From: Vulcanococcus sp. SFB_649D_100_25
Lineage (GTDB): Bacteria; Cyanobacteriota; Cyanobacteriia; PCC-6307; Cyanobiaceae
NCBI GenBank assembly: GCA_030833825.1
Contig: JAURGL010000089.1
Location: 1-6,988, forward strand
Direction of reading: 5' to 3'
Length of the DNA: 6,988 bases
The notes below the pieces were generated by a model. It did not search any database. It saw only the letters and a list, made by a program, of their open reading frames with translations, and was not told the origin of the DNA. Below are positions 1-4,635 of the stretch, piece by piece. Both the position numbers and the translations under genes were made by a program. Position 1 is the stretch's first letter. Each line of letters begins with the position of its first letter.

Positions 1-167
1 ACTACCTGCTCGGAAGCGAGGCCGCGGCGGCGGAAGTGGCCAAGGAACTCGGTGGTGTGGCAACTTCACCGATGCCGACACCGATTCCCACCGAGACGGG
101 AAGTTTGGGCGAGGCGAGCGTGTTGGTGCTGCTCGGCACGGATCTGGCCATCAGCACCGCGAGCTGA
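1..167 (+). CDS. C-terminal end of a probable LCP (LytR-CpsA-Psr) family protein, 5' end outside window
   Basis: Only the last 54 codons are present, read in the frame starting at base 3 and ending at TGA 165-167. The visible tail has an alanine-rich helix (AAAAEVAKELGG), then a proline/threonine-rich linker, then SVLVLLGTDLA. That layout matches the LytR_C domain often found after the catalytic LCP domain, where the sequence ends in a hydrophobic strand followed by a Gly-x-Asp motif. LCP proteins are membrane-anchored enzymes that attach polymers to the cell envelope. The catalytic domain lies outside the window, so the function is inferred from the tail alone. The last 17 bases overlap the 3' end of metF on the opposite strand. 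A different protein with a similar C-terminal fold cannot be excluded. Confidence 0.55.
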   Translation, partial: YLLGSEAAAAEVAKELGGVATSPMPTPIPTETGSLGEASVLVLLGTDLAISTAS

Positions 168-1062
168 GGCCTGCCCGCTCAAGGATCAGGGGGATGCGCT
201 CCTCGGCCTTCACGGCCATCAGGTGCACCCCCTGGGCAATCTGCGCATAGGTGGCCACCTGTTCAGCAGCAATGCTGATGCCTTCATCCGCCGGATCCTC
301 CGCTGCCGCCAGGCGATCAATGATCGACTGCGGGATGCAGGCGCCAGGCACCACCCGGTTGATAAATGCGGCGTTCTTGGCCGATTTGAGCAGGAACACG
401 CCCGCCAGTACCGGCAGCCCCAATGGAGCGGTGATCTCCCCGACGAAGCGCTTCAGGCACTCCGGATCCATCACCATCTGGGTCTGAAGGAAGCGGGCCC
501 CCGCCTCATGCTTGCGGCGGATCCGGCTCTTCAGTCCGCTCCAGCTCGGGCTCTGGGGGTCGGCAGCAGCGCCCGCAAACAGGGCGGTCCCACCATCGGG
601 GAGATCACCCTGCACCGGATCGAGCCCCTGGTTCAGGGCCCCCACCTGCTGCAGCAAGCGCACGGACTCCAGCTCATTGACAGGGCGGGCTGTGGGCTGA
701 TCCCCCACCCGCACCGGATCGCCCGTCAGGCAGAGCAGATTGCGAATCCCGAGGGCATGGGCCCCCAGCAAATCAGCCTGCAACGCAATCCGATTGCGAT
801 CACGGCAAGCCAGCTGCCAAACGGGCTCGAGACCCGCCTCCAGCAACAGGCGACAAACCGCCAGGCTGCTCATCCGCATCACAGCCCGGCTGCCATCGGT
901 GACGTTCACCGCATGCACCAGGCCCTTCAACAGCCGCGCGTGCTCCAGGGTGCGGCTGGCATCACCACCCCGAGGGGGCATGACCTCAGCCGTCACGGCC
1001 AAGGAACCCACCTCCAGTGCCTGCTGCAGCCGCAAAACCTGTCGTTCAAACGGGTCCATCAT
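151..1062 (-). CDS. metF: 5,10-methylenetetrahydrofolate reductase
   Basis: This is a flavoprotein of one-carbon metabolism that reduces 5,10-methylene-THF to 5-methyl-THF, the methyl donor for methionine synthesis. It is cytosolic. The product has 303 residues, normal for the bacterial short form (about 290-305), and is a single TIM barrel without the regulatory domain of eukaryotic enzymes. Visible family landmarks are TAEVMPPRGG (E26, equivalent to the catalytic Glu of the E. coli FEFFPPR motif), VTDGS at 54-58, LTGDP at 112-116 (D115, flavin-side Asp), and FLQTQMVMD at 191-199 (Q195, folate-side Gln). The start is the first of two tandem ATG codons (1060-1062 and 1057-1059); either is possible. 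The Shine-Dalgarno is weak (GGTGG a few bases upstream). The 3' end overlaps the LCP-like gene tail-to-tail by 17 bases. The gene is divergent from the PedR-like gene. Identity is secure from the motifs. Confidence 0.95.
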   Translation of the reverse strand: MMDPFERQVLRLQQALEVGSLAVTAEVMPPRGGDASRTLEHARLLKGLVHAVNVTDGSRAVMRMSSLAVCRLLLEAGLEPVWQLACRDRNRIALQADLLGAHALGIRNLLCLTGDPVRVGDQPTARPVNELESVRLLQQVGALNQGLDPVQGDLPDGGTALFAGAAADPQSPSWSGLKSRIRRKHEAGARFLQTQMVMDPECLKRFVGEITAPLGLPVLAGVFLLKSAKNAAFINRVVPGACIPQSIIDRLAAAEDPADEGISIAAEQVATYAQIAQGVHLMAVKAEERIPLILERAGLSSRC

Positions 1063-1129
1063 CGGCCACCGCAGGTATGCCCAGAAGCGCTCTGCTGCCT
1101 ACAGTGACGGCGTGGATATGGGGCGATGG
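1063..1129. promoter_or_regulatory. Short divergent intergenic region between metF and the PedR-like gene
   Basis: This 67-base gap separates two divergent start codons, so it should hold, or overlap, the promoters of both genes. I see no convincing -35/-10 pair. A TACAGT at 1100-1105 is a possible weak -10 for the rightward gene. There is also a near-dyad around AGCGCT (1085-1090). Promoter elements may reach into either coding region. The call rests on gene layout and not on a recognised motif. Confidence 0.3.
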
Positions 1130-1399
1130 ATGTCAGATCGAAGCAGCCTCAGCCATCAACCCACGGAGCTTTCTGAGCGGGAGCTGGAGATCATCGAATT
1201 GGTGGCCAAGGGGCTCACCAACCAGGAAATCGGCGAGACGCTGATGATCAGCAAGCGCACGGTCGATAACCACGTGAGCAACGTCTTCACCAAGACAGGG
1301 GCCAAGAACCGCGTGGCCCTCCTGAACTGGGCCATGGATCACGGCAAGATCTGCCGCGACGGGTTCAACTGCTGCAACCTGCCTCCTGACGAGGAGTAA
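1130..1399 (+). CDS. pedR: Small LuxR-type HTH transcriptional regulator, PedR-like
   Basis: The product is an 89-residue protein that is almost entirely a GerE/LuxR helix-turn-helix, with no receiver or ligand domain. The HTH runs from LSERELEIIELVAKG (about 14-28) through LTNQEIGETL and the recognition helix SKRTVDNHVSNVF (41-53). A conserved-looking tail, HGKICRDGFNCC, carries Cys75, Cys81 and Cys82. This matches Synechocystis PedR (Ssl0564), a small LuxR-type regulator whose activity follows photosynthetic electron transport through a C-terminal cysteine and thioredoxin. By analogy it probably controls light- and redox-responsive genes. ATG 1130 was chosen because it leaves a short N-terminus before the HTH and has GGGG six bases upstream. 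In-frame ATG 1118 and GTG 1112 are alternatives. The frame stays open much further upstream, but only as antisense to metF. The last 35 bases overlap the small ORF on the opposite strand. The family is sure; orthology to PedR is likely. Confidence 0.85.
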   Translation: MSDRSSLSHQPTELSERELEIIELVAKGLTNQEIGETLMISKRTVDNHVSNVFTKTGAKNRVALLNWAMDHGKICRDGFNCCNLPPDEE

Positions 1400-1541
1400 C
1401 TCCCGGATCCACACTCACAAACAGGGGCTCGATGCTGAAGGCCCCATCGACGAGGGCAAACAACTCGGCGTAGGCCAGGCAATCGGCCTGATCAGGGCCC
1501 GTGAAGCGCAACACCCCGTCCTGGTCGTAGAGACCGAGCAC
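1365..1541 (-). CDS. Small conserved-looking hypothetical protein, 58 residues, GTG start
   Basis: I do not recognise this protein. Translation from GTG (1539-1541) begins VLGLYDQDGVLRFTGPDQA, continues CLAYAELFALVDGAFSIEPL, and ends RQEAGCSS before TGA at 1365-1367. It looks real for three reasons. The composition is balanced, with an alternating strand/turn/strand start followed by an amphipathic CLAYAELFAL helix. About three quarters of its codons end in G or C, like the neighbouring genes. An AGGG lies seven bases before the GTG. It fills what would otherwise be the one sizeable gap here (1400-1585). It is the last gene of the minus-strand cluster, 44 bases after the CYTH gene, and overlaps the 3' end of the PedR-like gene by 35 bases. 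An in-frame TAA at 1563-1565 blocks any extension to the ATG at 1587-1589. No signal peptide, membrane segment or known motif is visible. It could still be a chance frame. Confidence 0.6.
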   Translation of the reverse strand: MLGLYDQDGVLRFTGPDQADCLAYAELFALVDGAFSIEPLFVSVDPGVTPRQEAGCSS

Positions 1542-1548
1542 CAGAGAA

Positions 1549-1552
1549 CCCT
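1549..1552 (-). promoter_or_regulatory. Ribosome binding site supporting the GTG start of the small ORF
   Basis: On the minus strand AGGG (within GCAGGG) sits seven bases before GTG 1541. No ATG in this frame is usable, because the nearest one upstream is followed by an in-frame TAA. This is therefore the main sequence evidence for the chosen start. Confidence 0.45.
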
Positions 1553-1557
1553 GCAGA

Positions 1558-1579
1558 AAACCTTAAGCAAATCCTAAGC
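1558..1579. repeat. Two tandem 11-base direct repeats, AT-rich
   Basis: On the plus strand AAACCTTAAGC is followed at once by AAATCCTAAGC, identical at 9 of 11 positions. The block is distinctly AT-rich for this window. It lies just after the CYTH stop codon and 17 bases upstream of the GTG of the small ORF. An 11-base period with a CTTAA-like core resembles direct-repeat sites of OmpR/PhoB-family regulators, such as the cyanobacterial Pho box (8-base units spaced by 3). The match is imperfect and only two units are present, so regulator identity is speculative. Confidence 0.4.
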
Positions 1580-1585
1580 CGTCTC

Positions 1586-2095
1586 TCATGCGTCCAGTGC
1601 CTGGAGCCAGCGGCGTTGCTCCTCGGCGGGCCAACGGGAGAAGGGCTCCTGGGACAGGGCTGCGTTGCTGAAGGCCGCCAGGGCGGTGATTTCCTCGACG
1701 CACCAAGGCGGGATCCCCACGCCCTGGTCCGCCCCCTCCAGCTCCACCTCGGCAATCACCAGGGGACTGTTCTGCCCCTCAAAGACATCCAGTACCCACT
1801 CGCCCCCGGGTAGATCAAGGCCATAGCGGTGCTTGCTGAGGGCGGCCTCACAGCGCTCCAGCAAAGGAAGGGCATCCGCCTCGGGGATCGCGTACTCGAA
1901 CTCATGGCGGGCAATCCCCTCCCCTGGGAATTTGAGGGTGATCCAGGCGTCCCCGGCACCGGCGCGGCGCACCCGCAGGGTCATCGAGCGGGAGGACCCC
2001 GGCAGATACCCCTGCTCGAGCGGCTGGCTCCAGACGATGTGCTCCCGCCAAGCCTCACCCCGCACAAGGAAACGGCGCTCGATTTCCAGGGCCAT
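1586..2095 (-). CDS. CYTH-domain / triphosphate tunnel metalloenzyme family protein
   Basis: A 169-residue single-domain CYTH protein, the usual size of bacterial class IV-like adenylate cyclase/tripolyphosphatase relatives. Family features in order are: EIERRFLV at residues 4-11 (the ExExK signature, here with Arg8 in place of the usual Lys), basic RVR at 41-43, TLK with K55, the acidic pair E65 and E67 in HEFEYAIP, K88 and R90, D103 in VLDVFEG, and E116/E118 in AEVELE. These charged residues line the beta-barrel tunnel that binds metal and triphosphate. Known members hydrolyse tripolyphosphate, thiamine or nucleoside triphosphates, or make cAMP, so the substrate cannot be assigned; small bacterial proteins of this type are most often tripolyphosphatases. 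The start lies four bases after the nadK stop with no Shine-Dalgarno, suggesting translational coupling. Its TGA overlaps an ATG (ATGA at 1586-1589). Confidence 0.88.
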   Translation of the reverse strand: MALEIERRFLVRGEAWREHIVWSQPLEQGYLPGSSRSMTLRVRRAGAGDAWITLKFPGEGIARHEFEYAIPEADALPLLERCEAALSKHRYGLDLPGGEWVLDVFEGQNSPLVIAEVELEGADQGVGIPPWCVEEITALAAFSNAALSQEPFSRWPAEEQRRWLQALDA

Positions 2096-2099
2096 GGGC

Positions 2100-3011
2100 T
2101 CAGTTCGGGGAGGGTTCTGCGGCGGTGAGGCTGCCAGCCCAGTGCAATTTGCGCGTGAGGGTTCGGTAGTACGAAGGGCTCTGATCGAGCAGAACCATCA
2201 GGGCCTGATGGGGGGAGCGCCGCACATCACAGCGGTCCCCAGGCTCGAGGACCGAGGCGAAGGCCCCATCCTTCCAGAGGCGCACCCGGCGGCTGTTCTC
2301 CCCCAGGGGCCACACCGCCAATTGCGCCCGCGGGGGCACCACCAGGGGGCGACTCGAAAGGCTCATCGGGCAGATCGGATTCACCACAATCGCCTCAACG
2401 CCGGGATGAAGGATCGGCCCACCCGCCGCCATCGAATAGCCCGTGGAGCCCGTGGCCGTGGAGATGATCAGCCCATCACCGCGGAATTGATCCACCACCT
2501 CCCCATCGATTTCCAGCTCCAGCACACAGGTTGGGGAAATCTCATCGATCCCTGGCCGGAGATAGAGATCATTCAGGGCCGTGTGCACCGTGTCGCTGCG
2601 ATCGGTGCGGGCCTCCAGCATCATGCGCCGCTCAAGGGCGAAGCGGTCATCCCGCAGCCGCTGCCAGAGATCGCTTTCGGCGTCGTGGTCATGGCCCGAG
2701 CTGAGCAGCTTCCGCTCCTGGGTGAGGAAGCCGAAATGCCCCCCAACGTTGAAACAAAGGATTGGCACCTCCAGAGGCGCCAGATGCCGCGCCGCACCCA
2801 GCACCGTGCCATCGCCCCCGAGGACCACCGCCAGATCCGGCGGTCCCCCCTCGTCTGCTAGCAGACCCGGGAAGGGGTTGGCGCTGGATCCGCTCATGGC
2901 CACGGCCACCTTGACCCCCTGGTCCCGGAGGGTCTGCGCCGAACGCCGGGCCTGACGCTGTGCCGCCTGGCTCGCGGCTCGGTGGATCAACCAAACGGTG
3001 TTGAGGCGCAT
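2100..3011 (-). CDS. nadK: NAD kinase
   Basis: The enzyme phosphorylates NAD to NADP in the cytosol, setting the NADP pool needed by photosynthetic ferredoxin-NADP reductase and by biosynthesis. The product has 303 residues, typical for bacteria. Landmarks are LGGDGTVL with GGDGT at 65-69 (phosphate donor and metal site), NVGGHFGFL at 88-96, ND at 147-148 (the NE/D motif), GDGLIISTATGSTGYS at about 178-193 (the STPTGSTAY motif, with Ala for Pro and Gly for Ala), and NPICPMSLSSRPLVVP at 211-226. Cyanobacteria commonly carry two NAD kinase genes; which one this is cannot be told here. It follows ndhE by 27 bases, and that spacer holds a GC-only hairpin close to the start. It precedes the CYTH gene by four bases. 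Co-expression with NDH-1 genes would fit a role in pyridine nucleotide balance, but that is inference. Confidence 0.95.
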   Translation of the reverse strand: MRLNTVWLIHRAASQAAQRQARRSAQTLRDQGVKVAVAMSGSSANPFPGLLADEGGPPDLAVVLGGDGTVLGAARHLAPLEVPILCFNVGGHFGFLTQERKLLSSGHDHDAESDLWQRLRDDRFALERRMMLEARTDRSDTVHTALNDLYLRPGIDEISPTCVLELEIDGEVVDQFRGDGLIISTATGSTGYSMAAGGPILHPGVEAIVVNPICPMSLSSRPLVVPPRAQLAVWPLGENSRRVRLWKDGAFASVLEPGDRCDVRRSPHQALMVLLDQSPSYYRTLTRKLHWAGSLTAAEPSPN

Positions 3012-3017
3012 AGCAGC

Positions 3018-3030
3018 GGGGGCGTCCCCC
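3018..3030 (-). other. GC-only hairpin just upstream of the nadK start
   Basis: Five G, the loop CGT (plus strand) and five C form a perfect 5-bp GC stem in the 27-base ndhE-nadK spacer. On the mRNA strand the stem ends six bases before the nadK ATG, where a Shine-Dalgarno would sit. It could hinder ribosome access, or mark an mRNA processing or stabilising site. No U-tract follows, so it is not an intrinsic terminator. Confidence 0.45.
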
Positions 3031-3038
3031 CAGCCTGG

Positions 3039-3368
3039 CTACCAGCGCAGCAAGTTGAAACGCTCCATATCGACCGTTTCACGGTTCCGATACAGAGACA
3101 GGAGGATCGCCAGACCGACAGCGGCCTCAGCGGCAGCGACCGTGATCACAAAGATGGCGAACACCTGACCACGGATCAGCTGGCCATCGAGGTAATTGGA
3201 GAAGGCCATCAGGTTGATGTTCACCGCGTTGAGCATCAGCTCGATACTCATCAGCACCCGCACGGCATTACGGCTGTTGATCAGACCCCAGACCCCTGTG
3301 CAGAACAGGATCGCAGCCAAAGCCAAATAGGCCTGGAGGGGAACGGTGGTGGGCAGCTCGAGGGACAT
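3039..3368 (-). CDS. ndhE: NDH-1 subunit NdhE (4L, NuoK homologue)
   Basis: A small membrane subunit of the cyanobacterial type I NAD(P)H dehydrogenase (NDH-1), which takes electrons from reduced ferredoxin to plastoquinone and pumps protons at the thylakoid membrane. The product has 109 residues with three hydrophobic segments at about 10-30, 37-57 and 68-92. The two buried glutamates of the NuoK proton channel are visible: E43 in SIELMLNAVN and E81 in AAAEAAVGLA. It ends in the typical VDMERFNLLRW. It is a few residues longer at the N-terminus than many homologues. The ATG overlaps the ndhG stop as TGATG, which supports this start and translational coupling. Confidence 0.96.
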   Translation of the reverse strand: MSLELPTTVPLQAYLALAAILFCTGVWGLINSRNAVRVLMSIELMLNAVNINLMAFSNYLDGQLIRGQVFAIFVITVAAAEAAVGLAILLSLYRNRETVDMERFNLLRW

Positions 3369-3967
3369 CAGTTGGTTTTCTCCAGCAGAAGCGGCGTACG
3401 GGACTTCTCGATCAGGCCCTGATCAGCGGGCTCACCGGTGGCAACGTCAGAACTGAAGACGTCGCGGCGAGCCAGGACGATGGCACCGATCATTGCCATC
3501 AGCAGCAGCACCGAGGCCAATTCAAACGGCAGCAAATAGTCGCTGAAGAGGTGTTCGCCGATGCGAATGGTGGCTTCCTCCCCAATCGGCACAGGACCGG
3601 GCAGGGCCCAGGGGGTGGTGAAGGCCACACGCAGCAGGAGCGCAAACAGGCCTGCGCAGACACCTCCAGACAACAGGCGGCGCAGGCGCAGTCCGGGGAT
3701 CTCCGCCATGGTCTCCTGCTTGTTCACAAGCATGATTGCGAACAGGATCAGGACATTGACGGCCCCCACGTAGACGAGCACCTGGGCGGCGGCCACGAAG
3801 CTGGCATTCAGCAGCAGGTAAAGACCGGCAACCGAAAGAAACACACCGCCCAGCAGGAAGGCGGAGTAAACGATGTTGGGCAGCAGCACCACACCGAGGG
3901 CCCCGATAGCCACGGCGGCGGAGAGGAAGACAAAGCAGACGAACTGCGTCGAGGAGGCGATGGTCAT
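3368..3967 (-). CDS. ndhG: NDH-1 subunit NdhG (subunit 6, NuoJ homologue)
   Basis: An integral membrane subunit of the NDH-1 proton-pumping arm. The 199 residues include five hydrophobic segments at about 8-28, 32-52, 57-80, 98-116 and 148-168, the NuoJ pattern. The third helix carries the recognisable AQVLVYVGAVNVLILF stretch (61-76), the conserved NuoJ core with the pi-bulge Tyr/Gly region. The tail after residue 170 is hydrophilic and variable. The start overlaps the ndhI stop by one base (TGATG), and its own stop overlaps the ndhE start in the same way. A good Shine-Dalgarno, GAGGAG, lies eight bases upstream. Confidence 0.96.
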   Translation of the reverse strand: MTIASSTQFVCFVFLSAAVAIGALGVVLLPNIVYSAFLLGGVFLSVAGLYLLLNASFVAAAQVLVYVGAVNVLILFAIMLVNKQETMAEIPGLRLRRLLSGGVCAGLFALLLRVAFTTPWALPGPVPIGEEATIRIGEHLFSDYLLPFELASVLLLMAMIGAIVLARRDVFSSDVATGEPADQGLIEKSRTPLLLEKTN

Positions 3968-4572
3968 CAGGCGTTCTCCTCGCTGGTGGCGTTCGGCAGG
4001 GTTTCCAGAACCTGGGCCGGCAGTTTGCCAGCGCGGGGACGGTTCGGATCCACGCCGTGGGGATCCATCTCGCCTTTGGGCAGATAGGCCAGTTCCCGCA
4101 GGGGGATCACGGCAGGGTCACTGGTGACACTCGTCGGCAGGCGACCGAGGGCGACATTGTCGAAATTGAGGCTGTGGCGATCAAAGGCCGCCAGCTCGTA
4201 TTCCTCGGTCATCGACAGGCAGTTGGTGGGGCAGTACTCCACGCAGTTGCCGCAGAAGATGCACACCCCGAAATCGATCGAGTAGTTGCGGAGCTCCTTC
4301 TTCTTGGTGGCCTTGTTCATGACCCAATCCACCACCGGCAGATTGATCGGGCAGACCCGCACACACACCTCACAGGCGATGCACTTGTCGAATTCGTAGT
4401 GGATCCGGCCGCGGTAGCGCTCCGAGGGGATCAGCTTCTCGTAGGGGTACTGAACCGTGATCGGGCGGCGGCGCAGATGGTCGAAGGTGACCGACAGCCC
4501 CTGGGTGAGGTAGTTGGCCGCACCCACCGCGTCGCGGGTGTAGTCACCGACTTTCTTGAGAAACCCGAACAT
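3967..4572 (-). CDS. ndhI: NDH-1 iron-sulfur subunit NdhI (NuoI homologue)
   Basis: A peripheral-arm subunit carrying two [4Fe-4S] clusters that relay electrons toward the plastoquinone site. Two complete ferredoxin motifs are seen: C64, C67, C70, C74 (CIACEVCVRVCP) and C104, C107, C110, C114 (CIFCGNCVEYCP). The N-terminus (about 1-45, including YLTQGLSVTFDHLRRRPITVQYP) is the amphipathic membrane-contact region typical of NdhI. The C-terminal extension after about residue 150 is poorly conserved and Pro-rich. The 201-residue length is slightly more than many cyanobacterial homologues (about 190-215). The start follows a 63-base spacer from ndhA with no clear Shine-Dalgarno, while the stop overlaps ndhG by one base. 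No cluster ligand is missing. Confidence 0.97.
   Translation of the reverse strand: MFGFLKKVGDYTRDAVGAANYLTQGLSVTFDHLRRRPITVQYPYEKLIPSERYRGRIHYEFDKCIACEVCVRVCPINLPVVDWVMNKATKKKELRNYSIDFGVCIFCGNCVEYCPTNCLSMTEEYELAAFDRHSLNFDNVALGRLPTSVTSDPAVIPLRELAYLPKGEMDPHGVDPNRPRAGKLPAQVLETLPNATSEENA
3976..3981 (-). promoter_or_regulatory. Shine-Dalgarno of ndhG inside the ndhI coding end
   Basis: GAGGAG on the minus strand lies eight bases before the ndhG ATG and within the last codons of ndhI (Glu-Glu-Asn). It is the clearest ribosome binding site in the ndh cluster and fixes the ndhG start at 3967. Confidence 0.65.
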
Positions 4573-4594
4573 GGAGTGGTGGGGGGAGGCGGTT

Positions 4595-4620
4595 GCGCCG
4601 GCACCATGATGGCCTGGCGC
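4595..4620 (-). other. Imperfect hairpin in the ndhA-ndhI spacer
   Basis: The 63-base spacer, the longest within the ndh block, can fold as GCGCC (4595-4599) with GGCGC (4616-4620), GG (4600-4601) with CC (4613-4614), and CCA (4604-4606) with TGG (4610-4612), around a TGA loop. That gives ten pairs with a CA bulge on one side and a single T bulge on the other. On the mRNA it lies between the ndhA stop and the ndhI start. No U-tract follows, so RNA processing or stability is more likely than termination. It could also be chance in GC-rich DNA. Confidence 0.35.
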
Positions 4621-4635
4621 GAAGGCGGTAGGGGA

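Noticed and set aside
52..1107. A 351-codon plus-strand open frame opposite metF
   Set aside because: It is antisense to the well-recognised metF, is rich in His, Gln, Pro and Arg with no fold or motif, and such frames are expected opposite GC-rich genes.
740..1129. A long N-terminal extension of the PedR-like regulator
   Set aside because: The frame is open, but the translated part lies antisense to metF and is a low-quality Arg/Ser/Ala mixture; homologues begin just before the HTH.
1126..1176. An overlapping ATG frame (MDVRSKQ...) at the start of the regulator gene
   Set aside because: It ends after 16 codons and is out of frame with the clear HTH protein.
1485..1499. A perfect 10-base palindrome CCTGATCAGG with partly matching flanks
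   Set aside because: It has no loop and no T-tract and falls within the small ORF codons, so it is not a convincing terminator or operator on its own.
1833..2861. A 342-codon plus-strand frame opposite the CYTH gene and nadK
   Set aside because: It runs across two recognised genes, has shadow-like composition and contains no domain.
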